A stretch of DNA of 64,000 nucleotides from Onchocerca lupi (lineage: Eukaryota > Nematoda > Chromadorea > Rhabditida > Onchocercidae). The notes under the pieces are model-generated. The model was not told the DNA's origin. It did not search any database and saw only the letters and a list, made by a program, of their open reading frames with translations. Shown in pieces: positions 48,773 to 63,700 of this stretch. The stretch covers positions 37,368-101,367 of the forward strand of contig JAOVVO010000259.1 of the NCBI GenBank assembly GCA_028564675.1. The letters are read 5' to 3'. A program made the translations under genes and the position numbers. Position 1 is the stretch's first letter, and the number at the start of each line of letters is the position of its first letter.

Positions 48773-51700
48773 TCACGAATCACGCGCGGTAAGTTCAAAC
48801 CACTGTCTTACCGCATCACCAATTGTAGCTGGTAGCATAGCGACATGACCAACAACCACATAAAATGGAAATGGAAATTTTTGCAAATATGGGATAAGAT
48901 TCACATTTCCGTCTATTGTAAATTCAGCTACTTTCATATCAACGATTGATTTTTCGCCATTATCGATTGCCACAAAAAGTACTGTAACCTGGTCAGCATG
49001 TAATTCAGCCAGAGCCTAAAATGGTATGAATTTTACTTCTTAAATTTTTTTAATACTATTCCGCAAAAGCTGAGAATTTGCAATTCTGCAATGACTTTGC
49101 CAAAATAATCCTGAAATTTACTAGAGTCAAAAAATCAATTAAACTGACTTTTTTTGTCGTCTCAGCGCCATCTGCCAATACTCCTCTGCCATCCGAAACA
49201 ATAATCAACATTTGGTTATTCTTTTCGCGGCCTCTAGCCCGCTCAAAAATCTAGAAAGAAAGCGTTTCTCTTCCGATCAAAATAAGTCCTTTTTAAAACT
49301 TTAAAAATCCAGATTAAATTCTTAAATTATCATTAGAATAGTTATTTCTCAAACAACTAGAAACTCGAACCTTTTTACTACATTTCAACAAATTGACTAA
49401 GTCAGTTCGGTCTTGATCAAAATTCAATTCGTTGATTAATTTCCCACCCAATCCACTGTCAGCATAATTTCCAAAGTCGGAAATCATTTTCACCGAGCCA
49501 CCAAATTTGCAGATTGCCAGCTGCCCTATTTCAAGTCTTCGCAATCCACTTTCAATCATGGCAACACTTTGACAAGCTTTCTGAAAATCAACTTTGTATT
49601 TATGCCATAAAATCACAATGCCCGCTCAATGATTCTTATCTACGACTCTTGGTAAAAGAAATACCAATACATTTATCAATCACTCTCGTGTCGTAAAAAT
49701 AAAACAATGAAAATATAAAAGGAAATAGATGTAATGCAGTTACTAATTTCCTATAATTTCTATGCAGCATTAATGCTGCATCATCATCTTCTCGGTTTCT
49801 CATAATAACTCTCAATTAAAAGTTTCAATTTTCAAGGAATAAAATAAAAAATTGCAATTCAAAATAAAACCCGCAAATTCATACCAATTTAATCTGGTTA
49901 TCATGCATAGAAGCCGAGTCATCAACAGCGATTAGAATTTGGTAATTGTGTTGAGCTTTTTTCGTACGACGTAACCAAATTTTATCTTTCCTGTAGCCGC
50001 TAGCAATATATGCAATCAAACGGCGCATATTTAGTCTTTTACCTGTTCGATAATCACCTCTGAAAATGGATAATAAATATATTCAAAGAAAATAGTAAGC
50101 GATCTGTGATATATACATTGGAAAAAGTTAGAGAAATTTTCATGTGAATACAGTGTAAGGAAATTTCTATAGTATTACATCAGAATGTATTTTCATTCTG
50201 AACAAACTTACTCAAATCTTGAAGCTACAGTTGGCTCAATAATCATTCGTAAATTTTCCGAAAGCTCAGCTGCTAAAACAGAAATTGAATCAGAAATTCT
50301 ATTCCATCGTTCTTCTGCATCAGCGCTCGATGAAACTGCTTCCTCTGCATCCAGTAAAGTGCTTGTTGAAACTGACTGCTCCACCTAATTGCAATAGAAA
50401 TTAATGAAAAAAGTGCTTACTACTCTGCAACTATGATTTGAAATTATACGGTTCACTTTCAAAACCTATTTTTATTCTCTCATACTATGGAAAAAGGAAG
50501 AAAATGGTAATATAAAACAATTTTTGCACAACAGGCAAAAATTGATGAAACGATGAAAAATGAAATTTCAAAAACTTCGGGAATTGTAAACAATCACAAG
50601 TTATTTTTTCAAAATAAAGTATATTAACTCCCAATTTTTCCGAAATTCCTTTTTTAAAAAATTTTAAAAAAGCTCTCACCAAATGATAAAAATCTGTTGA
50701 CGAATGGATAATTGAATTCTGGAAATCGGAATTCCAGATATCGGTATCGATCAAATCGTTCTCATTCATTTCTTGTTTATTTTCAGTATTATCATCTTCC
50801 ATCATTTTTTCATCCTATATAATGTCACCAATCAATCGTGCAATAAATTAAAAGTTATCACCATTTTTGTTTACTTGATCACTGGTCTCCTATTGTTAAT
50901 GGCATCATCGCAGATAAACTTCGCGAAATGATTGAAACTGGTTTTAGAAATATTGTGACTTAAAAATTTGCATTAAGATTAATGGGATCTTGTGGTTCTC
51001 GAAATTGAATTGAGGCTTTTTTTTTTTTAATTTAAATTGCACTAAACACCAACAAAGACTATATCAACGACATACCCCTTCTGCACTTATATTCTTCAAA
51101 TCTTTTAGCTGGTCTCTATTTCCTTTTGAATTTCTCGCTTCCTCTACCGAACTTTTATCGATGACTATTTGTTCGCGCAAACTGTTATCATTTTCATTAT
51201 TGTATCCAAATTCAGGTCCTTCTTCATTTTTTTGTTCACCTTCGCCTTCAAATTATAATTAATGTATTATGATCGAATCATATAAATTATTGCTTACGGG
51301 AAAGAATCAAATAACTTAAGGATTTAAGTGATAGCGGATAAGATGATTTACAAAAAAATTGAACCGAATAATTCAATAAATATTCGCATCCAGATTATAA
51401 TCAGGATGAAAGTCATGAAGGATCAAAAAATCGGAAACTTGTTTGAATATTAACTTGGAAGAATTTCCTGCATAGTGATGTCAGTAATATCATCAGCCAA
51501 CTTCTTCTCTTTCTCAGATTTCTTGTCATCTTTTTTCATATTTTCTAGTCTTTCATTACTAATATCGTCATCTTTCGATTCTCCACAGCCATTTTTCCCT
51601 TTACTGTCCATTTCCGTTGTTGAATCACTACAAAGATACCAATATAATTATTTTAAATTAACTCGACTTATAATTTCAAATATTTATCTTAAAAATTCTT

Positions 51701-54700
51701 AAAAAAAATAATATTTATCTTATACTTCTCTTTCATATTTTCTTCGTTTTCATCCACGACGTTGGAGTTTGAAATACTATCTTTTTCCATTTTATCTTCC
51801 ACCGCTCCTCTTTCCATTCCTCCTGCACCGCCCTTTAGAACTTCATCATCATTCTTGTTTAATTCTTCCACAATAGCATCAGTTGTTTCGTTCTAAAAAT
51901 GAACAAATAATTGATAATCTGAGTGGGTTTTTAAAAACAAGAATGATGAATTAAGGCCTTTAATGCAAGTTTGAATAAAGGACAGAAAAATAAATAATCA
52001 AGTCAAACCAAATATGAAATATAAAAGTTGGTTCTTACATTAAAACTTGAAATTTCAAATGCCAGAGGATAAAATATGAATTTAAAAATTAGAAATGTTA
52101 CCAATTTGAAAAGAATGAAAAAACACATTCACTCATTCCAATAAATTTAAGAAAAGCCCTATGTAAATTAATGATCATCTAACTATATTTCTTAAAATAT
52201 TGTTTAGCAATTCATGTACATCATAAATATAACAGTAAATGAGTACCAGCAAATTTTCCTGCATTTCCTCATCATTCTTTTCAGTCATTTCAGTTTGCAA
52301 TTCTTCTTCTACATTATCATCCGACTGATCCTCATCCTCATCCAATTTATCGTTCATGACATTTTCCATATCATCCTCTAATTTGTCTTCATTATCATTA
52401 GAATCATTTCGTTCATCACTTTGTTCAGGATCCTGATTGTCCGCGCCACTGTCTAATAATTCACGTTCATCCACATTTTCCAAATCATCATCATCAACAT
52501 CATTATTTTTGTCATCATCAGCGTTTGCATCTTTATTATTTTTGTCATTTTCAGAATCCCGTTCATCATTCTTCGCCCCCGTATTATCTGTTGCTTTATT
52601 TGCACCTAGAAAAGAATATCATAAAATTGATAAAAACGGTCGATACAGTTAAAATACAAGTAATTATTATATCAATAAACTGTTTTTCGCCTTGACGATT
52701 CAATCACAGATTATCATCTGAGATAATCTTCTCATTCATCTTTCAGGTAAATTTTTTGCTAATTTCTTTAGAAAGAAATATTAAATTCCCTCATCTTTCT
52801 TCAAATTCTACTTGAGAAAATGATAAGATGATTCTAATGATTCTCCTTATCCGATTCTCCTTATACAGAATATAAAATTAAACCTTCACTGCCTTCAACA
52901 AGTTCTTTCTCATTATCATCATTTTGATCCCACAAATCAGGGTCCAATTTATCTTCTTCACTTTGGTTAACATCTCCCATTTCCATATTCGTTTCAGGTT
53001 CATTGTCTTCATCTTCACCACTTTCTTCACTATCTGCAAATAATTGGAAAAATATTTTTTAGAAAGATGTAATCAACGTAAGAATAAGCAAATTATTTTG
53101 CCTCCATTATGTGAATGAATTCCTGAAATTGCTTGAATAATGAATCAGTAAGGAATAACACTAACCACCGTGCTGTTCACGATCAATATCTTCCAGACAT
53201 CCGCCAAAATCGTCATCCAAATCAAGTGGTGTACTATCGTCTCCATTTTTGTCTGTTCCCTCGTCTACATTCTCTTCGTCACCTTTCAAACCTTCAACCT
53301 AAAAAACGGAAATATCGATATTTAAATAGATATTTAAAGATAACTTCAAAAATCTTAAATCAATGAAAATTCGACACCAAATTTCAAATAGAAGCTTCGA
53401 ATCTAAATTTAAAAGTTAAAATTCCTAACTTCAGAACACTAAAAAAAGTGGACGAAAATGATGAGTTCAAAAACTCTCGAGAATGAACATATCTCCAAAT
53501 ATAATTTTACTTTTCTTCATTTTGTATAATTCCAAAATAATTTACCTGTCCTGTTTCATCGATATCATCGCCAACATCTTTCTCACCTTTAGCATCTCCC
53601 AAACCAGCGATATCATCCTCAGATGACTGCAGTTCGCCTCCATCCTTTTCAGTGCTTTCCTTCTGAGGCTTTGGTATTGGATTCACATAACCCTAATAAA
53701 TAATTGATTCCAATAATCAAAAAAACTAGCAATGCAACATTTCTCATAAAGCTAGAATTGAAGCAAACAACTTAATTAAATTTTACATCATGAAAAGAAC
53801 AAGTGGAAATATTGAGCAGACTTGAAAAAATTAGATAACTAAATGAATCGCATTTTTCTCTTTTTATTCGTAGTGCTAACGACTATTACAAAATTACTTC
53901 GTCATTCAATACAACTATTTTCCAACATTGTATTAAAATGACCAGCTACAGCGGCATCCTCACGTTTAAAGTCAATAAAAAAAACCGCAAAACTTAAAAA
54001 ACAAACTTTTTCAAGAAGCGCAGCAGTCATTGCCTCGAAGTGCATATAATACTTTCCCAATTCAATTGCAGAATTTTCAACTATGTTCAGGATGAACGAT
54101 AAAAGTTCACAAAGTGTACTATTTATTGAAATTAGTTGTTCCAAACTGTCACATTCCATCGATCCTTTATCATCAGATAATTGCACACACAAATTCCATA
54201 TTGCCTCAGTTGGCTGCAACAAAATTCCATCTTTTAATCTCTAATATGATTCAGAATTTAGTTTTGAAAATTAATTTTTAAATTTTAAGACAATATTCTA
54301 TATAAACGAAATGAAGTTTTAATCTTTAGAACAAACCATCAAAGAAAATTTATAATGACTTACAATCAAATCTGCATAAATTTATTTTTCCATGATCATA
54401 TTTATTAGTTATTTGCCAAATTAAAATCTAAGCATTTAAGATGGATCCTTTTCCAAATCATGTAGTATCAACTGGCTACATGTTACAACATTGCTTGGTT
54501 TTCAGAAATCTGATAATTACAATTTAACAAATTTTTTGTTATTATCGATTTTAATAAATGTACAGACAAGACTTTAGCCATTATATTATTTCAAATCTGC
54601 CTAACCTTATCAAAACTCAAATTCCGTAGCAAGTTGATCAGTTGCCTTAGAATATCCATAAACCGGGAATTATCTAAATCAGTTGACATTGCTTGCTTGT

Positions 54701-57700
54701 AAGTATTCTGTATTATGATCAATAGAGCTTGAATTCCTTCCCACGGTATGTTTTGAATCGTTTCCTGAACATTTGTGGGATTCGGTAACGCTTCTAAGAT
54801 TTCATGTAAGATTCCCATTGCCTCTTCAACTTCTTCAGCCATTACAGACGAGATACGAGATAGATGAGAATTTATATCGGTGCTTTCCGATTTTACAATA
54901 TCAATGGTGCGCGATATATCGGAACTGCAAGAATTTGAATAAGTTAAAAAATATCAACTAAACTAAATCTATAAATTGGATCAAAGTGAAATAGCATTTA
55001 ATAAATGATAGTTGTTTTATATCGAATGATCAAAATAGTTAGAAAGGAATCCAGGAATCTAGAAATAATAGTAAATATTGAGAGCTATAGTGACTAATCT
55101 TGGAACTAAACCTGAAATTTCCATAAAACAAGAATCATAAGACTTAATTGAAATTTTTAATGTATACACGCAACGTCCTTACATTCCACTTGGACCGTCA
55201 GTTCAGTTCTAAAATCTTAACTTTTCTGTATTACAAGAAATATCAAGAAAAAAAAAAAAAAAAAAAAGATAAAGATTTACCTTTTCCAAATAGCGATATT
55301 CTCACAATCCACTGAATGAAAGAGGGACCATTTAATAGTTTCAAGTATTCTTACTGCAGCATCTTGTGTCTTTCTAATTGCATCAAGTGTTCCATCATAT
55401 TCCTGATGTTGTTTATATAATTGGGATAATTGAGTATCCTCAATGCCACTGAATTTGAGGATCTAGAAAAAATTTAAATTTGAATTTAATCCATAAAACG
55501 ATGATCAAAAATTGGAGATTTAAAAGAAGAAATAAATGTCTACAACAATTTATAATGGAATAAAAATAAAAATCTTGATAAAAAAAATATTTTTTCCAGT
55601 TTTTTTCAGTTATTTAAATCATTTAATATGCATATTTCTGAACATTCATAGAAGTTATTGAATAATTAATAAATTTTTAAAATTCTAATAGCAATGTTCT
55701 TGAAAACAAAAATTAAAATAAAATACCAACCATATTTTCTTCGGAATCAGTACTACATTCCGGAGCATTTTCAAGTTTTGTTCTCATAAATTCCAAAAAT
55801 GAATTAAATTTAAATGTCGAATATTTTAATTGTTGCAGACGATGCAACCATTGTTGACCACATAAGTAAGGTTGTTTTACATCCTACAAGAATTAAAAAA
55901 AAGATTGTGCTAACAGCATTTTGAATTTTACTTTTATTTAAAAAAACCCAATCTTTCAAATTGCATTCATCTGAATTTTATCCAAAAATTTGACTATAAA
56001 ATTTATGCTATAATAAAGTCTGTAGCTCTATTATTAATCCAAAGCACAAATAATTTGAAAAACTCTTTTTCCTGAAGAAAAACTTGAGTACCTTAACATT
56101 TTCTAAATAATTCAACAACATTTTCTTAGCTTTGTCCATTTTTTTCAGCGTTTCTCTCATGGATGTTACAGTTTGATGACATAAATATAATTCGTTCAGG
56201 ATAAATTCGGTGAGTCCCTTTAACTGGCTCATCGTTTTCGCACTGATTTGAGAATTTGGCTTATGAAAATTCTTCAAAACAATATTTCGTGATGCTCCTC
56301 CATGTCTTATGAACTAAATATAATAATTTCAGAGATAAATAATGCGGCTATATATAAACAATACAAAACATTTCACAATTCTTGGTTAAAATCTACTGAA
56401 CTATGATGCTAATAATTAATAAATGAAATTTGAATTAATTCGTTTCATTTACAAAATTTTGCCTGCAGAGCGAAGAGAATTTTGTATATAGAACAAATAA
56501 ATTGAAATTTTTTAAAAAATTCAAAACTTGCGAATGAATTATGCTCACTTGCTACTTTCTAGAACGAATATTTTTTGTTCTCATATTTGAGAAAAAAGTC
56601 TTGCTGAAAAGAAAAGCACTCTTGTCGATCTTCAAGAAACCGCTACCTTTCAACACATTATTATTATCATCAATCTCGAATAACTAAAAGATCCATTCTT
56701 ATTTTTAATTCCTTTGATCTCTCTTCCTTCACCGCAATAGTTATAGCTTAAAATTAAACCTGACAAACCTTTGTCAACATCGTATCATCTCCAGACATTC
56801 CAGCAACAACATTAGCAGTTAATTGTTCCGCATTAACTGTTAAACCTTTTCGACTACTTAGACCAACTGCAAAACTATTTTTGAACAAACGTGCAATCGC
56901 CTGAAATTAGTTTAAAAATTTCAAAAAAGCCGTAATAAATTATTCCGAAATTCATAATAATATTACATCAATCTCATTTTTTGAAATCAGTTAAAGCATG
57001 ATTTCGAAATTGGAGAATCCAACATAACATCAATTTGAAAAAAAGAGAAAAAGAATAAAACTACAAGTATAATTATTCTCTATCAGTGATTTTCTCATTT
57101 GTTGGATTGATTAAATTGTTGATAAATCGATAAGAAGCCTTAGAATATAGCAGAATTTTTATTATTTGCAAATAAATTTTCAATTCCGCTACACTTCTAT
57201 GAAGAACATTGTAAAATTAGATCACATCACTTCCTATTAATATGAAGATAAATTAAAATAATATGAAGATAAATTCATAATATGAAGATAAATTAAATTG
57301 CTTTTATACTGGAGAACATATCTTTATAATATCACAACTATGTCCATATCTTCTTCACACATTCCATCCATGCACATATATTTAAACATTACTTTGAAAG
57401 ATGTAAAACAAACATACTTTTTGTCGTTCACTTAATGCACGACCTTGTTGTTTTTCTTTTTCACTGTCGTCACCCTCGTACTGAATATCTTTACGAATAA
57501 GATCGTTACAACACTTAACAAATTCCGTTAACTGAAATTTCGGCAATTTGAAGAAAATAAAATTTACAAGAAACTTACAATAAGATGAAAATAATTCCTA
57601 ATTGCCTATATATAGAAATGATATACACAAACTAAATCAATTACAGTTACGCATAATTTAATCATTTTGATGGTTTATACATTGGAAAAAAGTATAGAAT

Positions 57701-60700
57701 GAATTGATAGTGATCATGTTTAACAAGAAATTTCAGTTTTGACATGAAGTCAAGTCCATGTGTTCTAATGTCATCATCGGACAATTCTATATCGAATGAT
57801 TTGTTAATCTTGATTTAATTCCAAATGAATTAAAATCATATCCACAAAAAAACTTGATGAAAAACATGCTGATATTATATGATAAAATCGGCAAGACAAC
57901 ATGAGATTGCTTTTGGCTGATTATTTTATTTTTTCATTAACTTTTCGAGAATAATTTTTCATATAACATATTGTAAATCTTACTTCTTGAATATCATCGA
58001 AATGGATATCATCCATGAAACGTGTCGCAATTTTCAACGTCAAATCAACCGCTCGTTTCGCATAGAAATTATTACATAGTATTATTCGGTCATTAGCAAA
58101 TGTCACTTTAGTCTCACGATCTATTATCGGTAGCATCGGTGGAATTTCATCAAGCAAAGGAGCAATCAAGTCATTGCCGGATAGTCTGAACTGTTTCAGC
58201 AGACGAAACAATTGTTTATGAGCTTTCTGAGCTGATGCTTTCACACTCCATAAATTTAAATCATTGTATTTCATGATCTTTACAAAATCATTTAGTTGCT
58301 TTTCTATTGGCTCTTTCTGCGCGACTAATTTCTTTTCAATTACCTAAAATCAAAATTTGTTGGAACATGAACCAAAACTTAGAATTGTTGATTCTCAAAA
58401 TTCTTTACACAGGAAGGAATACAAAAAAGAAAATTCATTTTCGAATTTATGAACTGTTTTTAAAATAATGTTACTTCAATTAATTAAATTGAGAGTGGCA
58501 ATAAAACTCTAAGTGTTGATTAATTTTTAAAACCGAACTGTTTATTTCAATTAGTAAATTAAACCTGTTCTTAACTCTTAACTAACAAAAATCTAAATTT
58601 CATATTTAACTGAAAAATTAGATTTCAAAACAAAGCCGGTTTTTCACACTTTCAATTCAGACTGCACAGTGGCTGCGAGAGTAGTCCTACTTGGAATGTC
58701 TGGATTTCCTCCCGTTCCTACTGCAAATCCTCCCAAATCTTCCAGCACAATTTTGAATCTTTTTAATACAATACTCTTCTATCTGATTTCCACGTAGTAT
58801 AATGAGCTAATTGCTAGCATTGCGTCCGAATCTTTAATTATTGATTTCGGAGCAACTTTCACAAACTTCAAACTCATTTTGAAAAAAATAGCACTTGTGG
58901 TGGGACTCTTACTTCATTACTTTCTAACTTTTCAGTACTTTTAATTCTTAAAAAAAAAAACTTACAGTGTCAAAGAACCGAAAATATGCAACTACTGATT
59001 TCAAGCGTTGACATAATTTATCCCTCATACAATTTTTTGTCAGTTTGATAAACTTGATAAGCAATTCAGCAGTCACTAGCCGAGCTTTAAAGTCAATAAT
59101 CGTCGAATTTTGTATCCACTCAATTGTCATCGCTAAAATCTCATCGTCATTTTTATCCACTTTATCTAGCGCTTCGAAAAGTGGCCATGACATCAGCAAT
59201 GTCTGTGCACGACAATCGGTCTAAAAACATTTTTCAAGCATTTAATCAAGTATGTAAAATAATTTGAATAGATTTTAAATGAAATTATAAAGAACAAATG
59301 TAATAGCTACTTTTCAACTTTTTTATTCCGCCTTAAAAATAGTTGTAAAAAAGTAAAAAATTTAACAAGATTTAACATCAAGAAAATTTTTCTAAAAAGT
59401 TAGTGCATCTTATTTAACACTTCACAAAGAAGCTAGAATATTTCGAATATCGACTTGGCCTACGGCAGATGTAAAACTAACTAACCTGTACTTGTTCAAG
59501 TAAATTATTCCAACATAGCACTTCCATCTTTCTCCAATTGACCAATAAATGCCGCAATTCTTCAAGTTCATTTACTAACGAATGATTTCGATCAGCCACT
59601 TTCTCCCATAGATCTGCTTCAACTAAAAGAAAAAAAAAACCCAATATTTTATCAATGAAAAATGAACTTCCTCCCTATATCTATCTTCTTATTAATGAAT
59701 CTAGTAAGAAAAAACATTTCATCGATTCACTCTGGAGAAAATTATAGAGAGTAGCGAGATGAAAAAAAAAAGCAGCAGCATTAGGCTTTCAGTTCCCAAA
59801 AAATGGCTTAGAATAAAAGAAATGGCCTATATGTAATAAATATCATCTTTAATGTAATATCGATAAAAACAGGTAATTTGTGATATTAATCACTACATAT
59901 CCTACCAAGCAGACGTTCAAGAAGTGCCGCAAACTGCATTTGGGGAGTTGCCATTGATGTAGACAATATCTTATGCACCCGCTGCAAAAAGAAAAAAAAA
60001 TTAAAGAAAATAATAGACCGAAACTAAAAATAGAAAATTGGAAATCGTTTAATTTTAATTAATTACAGAACCCAATTAAATTTCCTACGATTTACCATCT
60101 TTGTACATTAATCTATTTAAATCTATATCAAATCGGCAGTCATTTATAAACTAGTTATACCATATAAGATAGCTGCATGAGAATTGTTTAAAACTCTAAT
60201 TTTAAATTACTTAAAAGTCACTAATTATATACAGTGTAAATTACACATAATTTATCATATATTCTCATGACAGATTGACTTCTATTATCCCGTAAATTAT
60301 CATAAATTATTATATTAACATGAAATATGTGGAATGTATCACCTGCAATATACCATCTAGAACTGTCATTTCAGGCCATTTTTCTTTCAACCAATACACA
60401 CGTTTAATCAACAGTTTCATTGCTGCAATACACTTTCCCAACTCTGATCGGCTATTTTTTCGGTAAACATCAACAATCTGTATGTCTTCGCTATGATCTA
60501 ACTGATTTAACGCGTGAAGATTATAAACTGAAATACAGGTAATTAGGTAAGTAGACAATAAATATACATGGAATCAAAGAATACTAAATGTATATAAAAT
60601 GAAAAATGAAATAGGAAAAATTAAAGGAAAAAAAAAAGATTAAATAAATAATTAACACTCTTTTCAATTAAATTCTTGCAGTTTAGAATCAATATCTGCT

Positions 60701-63700
60701 GATTCCAAAAATTTTTTAGGGAATTTCATAAAGTTCTCAAGCAATCTCTATAAGGACAACTATTCACGTGAAAAATACCGAAAATTTTCGAATCCACTAA
60801 ATCGTTCACAAGACCACATGACGATGCTGTATCCATCATCCACGCTAAAGCCATATGACCATCGTAGCCACAGATATATTTCTCACTCACCAACTGATAA
60901 AGTATTTCTGTTAAACTATCACTATCGATAAAGCTAGTAGATGGTGAAGCGAAAAACGCGGGTTCCTCACATAAATCCTGTTCATCATCAAAAGTTGAGA
61001 AATCTGGCAGTAACTCTCGAACCTGAAAACTGCACAAAATGAAGCAGATATCTGACAATCTGTTACTCTTTACTAGCTACAAAAGTCTACATAATTTGAG
61101 ATACTGACAATTAGCTGATAATTAAAGTGAGAGGGCTTATATATTTATTTCATCTTTTTTCTTATTGAAAATGCCTAGTTAAGAAATTAGCGGTTCATCC
61201 CACATGAATAAATTATAAAAGATCGATTTTCCATTTCCCACAATTATTGCATATATTCATCAAATTTTCGTCTTATCCTCTCAAAGCAGATCCAAAAAAT
61301 AATTATCTCTTTTTTAGAAAGGCATTATCTAACATCCTTCTATGATATTACTTCGGCGCTTCTCTACGATGTAATCTCAATGCCCAGACACTTGAAATTC
61401 AGGAAAGTTTACTGGCTTACAAGTAAGCTGATTTTGGTAGATATAAAAGGTAGCTGATCTTATACTAAGATACAATTATGAAAAGTTCTTGATAATTATA
61501 AAAAGCTAGATTTCATTGTCACACGCTGGAATGACACCGCTTAGTGTAAAAGCAGATGTTCATGCATAAATTGCTTTAGCTATAAATATCTGAGAAGTTT
61601 ACTAAATAAAAAAGGTTTTTGCCTTTCTTTTCTATTGCTCTTCTTTTCTTATCACTGTTTCCTAAGAATTGCTATACTATTTTTCATTACCTTAATATCA
61701 TCCTCGTCAAGCTCTTCTTCGTGTTTTCTGCTTTTTCGATAAATGTAGGTTTTGTCCTGTTTTTCTGTATTAGCTTCAAACCATTTCGACCACTCATTTC
61801 CTTAAAAATATTACTTTCAAAAAATTACATCATACTGATAAATTCCTAATCTTCTATTTCTATTATTAAATAAAGCAATAAAAACACGATAAAATCAATT
61901 TTGATTCAGATCAACTTATTTACACTTAAAAATAATCTAAATAAATTGATATTAACTTGAAATTTTTGGCATCAAATACTTAGAATAGAATGAACGACTG
62001 ATTATGAAAAGTCTAGAATACGCACTACTATAACAATTCTAATTATTGTGTTCTAGATTATAAAATATCACTGACTAATCCATTCAGTAATTTCCTTGAT
62101 CATAATCTCTTTGGGATCAGCAAAACATTCCATATTTCGTTTATATTTTTGCAGACAAAGAGTAATTAATTCCTTCTGCAGTCTTTTTGGCATTATTGTC
62201 TTCTCCGAAATACACCATTTATATAAAATATCACTTTCTGGTAAATTATTTAAATGGTTCCATTTAATCTGCAAAAATTTCGTTAACATTACTTTGCTGC
62301 CAAAAACAAAATAGGGATTTCCATTTTCTTGATATTATTTCATATCTTCAATTTATTCTATCTATATCTTAGTAGTTACACTGATATCTTGGTCACAATG
62401 CTCATATTATGATGCTTACATTACATATAGTTAATTGATGATGATCAAAAATGATAATATTCCTCTCTGGTTTTTATATCATTAGAGTTAACATATAACT
62501 TCATATGTCCAAATCGTCGTCAATTCTATGATTTCTATCCAAAACAAATTTGATTTAATGATCAAAATTTCATTTATTTTCCAAAATCATCAAGTTAAAA
62601 TTTACCGAAAATTTGGCTGGAAAATTGTAGGCAGTAATCAAATTGCGTAAATTCATTAACTGAATCATATGAAAACGCTTATACGAAACCGTTGCAACCA
62701 AAATATTCAAAAACATGAAAAACGGACAGATAATATCCGTAAAAGCACTGTATTCAGAGAATATTTTCTGAAAAAAAAAGAAGCAAAAGAATATGCATTT
62801 TTATTAATTTGAATAAAAGATTCTAATAAAAACTAAAAATATTCTCATTATTCGAAATGTTTAATTCTGGCTCTTGAAACGGTACAAACATACATTATAG
62901 AAAGACTGAATCGATGTTAAAAAGCTATCGATCTGTGCCACTGTCATTCGAATATTATCGTCTGATAGACAATCTAAGTGATCCAAATCGATAACGGAAA
63001 ATGTCCGATGTTGCTCGAGAACTGTTTCCAAGAAAGAATTCATTGTTGTTGCCAGTAATGGAAACTATAAATTATTTTTGAAAAAATTAACGAAATTTTA
63101 AAATATATAAAAAATTTATAACATAAAATGTATTATGTATTATGTATATTTTATAAAATATAATTCTAAACACTGCAAATTAAGAAAAAGACAATCTAAC
63201 TAATGCTCTAATCTAAATAAAAAATAAAATAAACATATGAACAGTGAAAATCCTGTCCTTCAAAAATGGTCAATGGAAATGCTAAAATTTTAGCTTAGCA
63301 AAACCAAACAACTCAACAAAAAGTAGGGTAATTATTCACTAAAAAAAAAAAAAAAAGAAAAAAAAGAAGAAAAACGAAACAGTGCATGCCAAAATCGCTT
63401 AAATTGTTCCAAAACATTAAAATGGATTGATTTAACATTAAAAACTTACATCTGTATATCGAGGACGAAAAGAAATTGTTTTATCTGAATAATTTTCTAA
63501 TTCCTTTACCACAGAATTATATGTATTTAAAAGACTACTGATAAACGGATGCTTGGAATTTGAAAATAACGCCAGATCTGTTTGACCACTGATTATTCCT
63601 TGATAGGATTGCAAAACACCAATGATATTTTCAAGCAATTTTTTCTAAATTTTCACAATTGCTTTAAAAACAAAACAATAGTTAGTAATGTTAAAGAATA

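Noticed and set aside
51475..52652. Plus-strand Ser-rich ORFs
   Set aside because: Antisense to the Asp/Glu-rich exons of midasin, whose complementary codons read as Ser/Phe/Leu.
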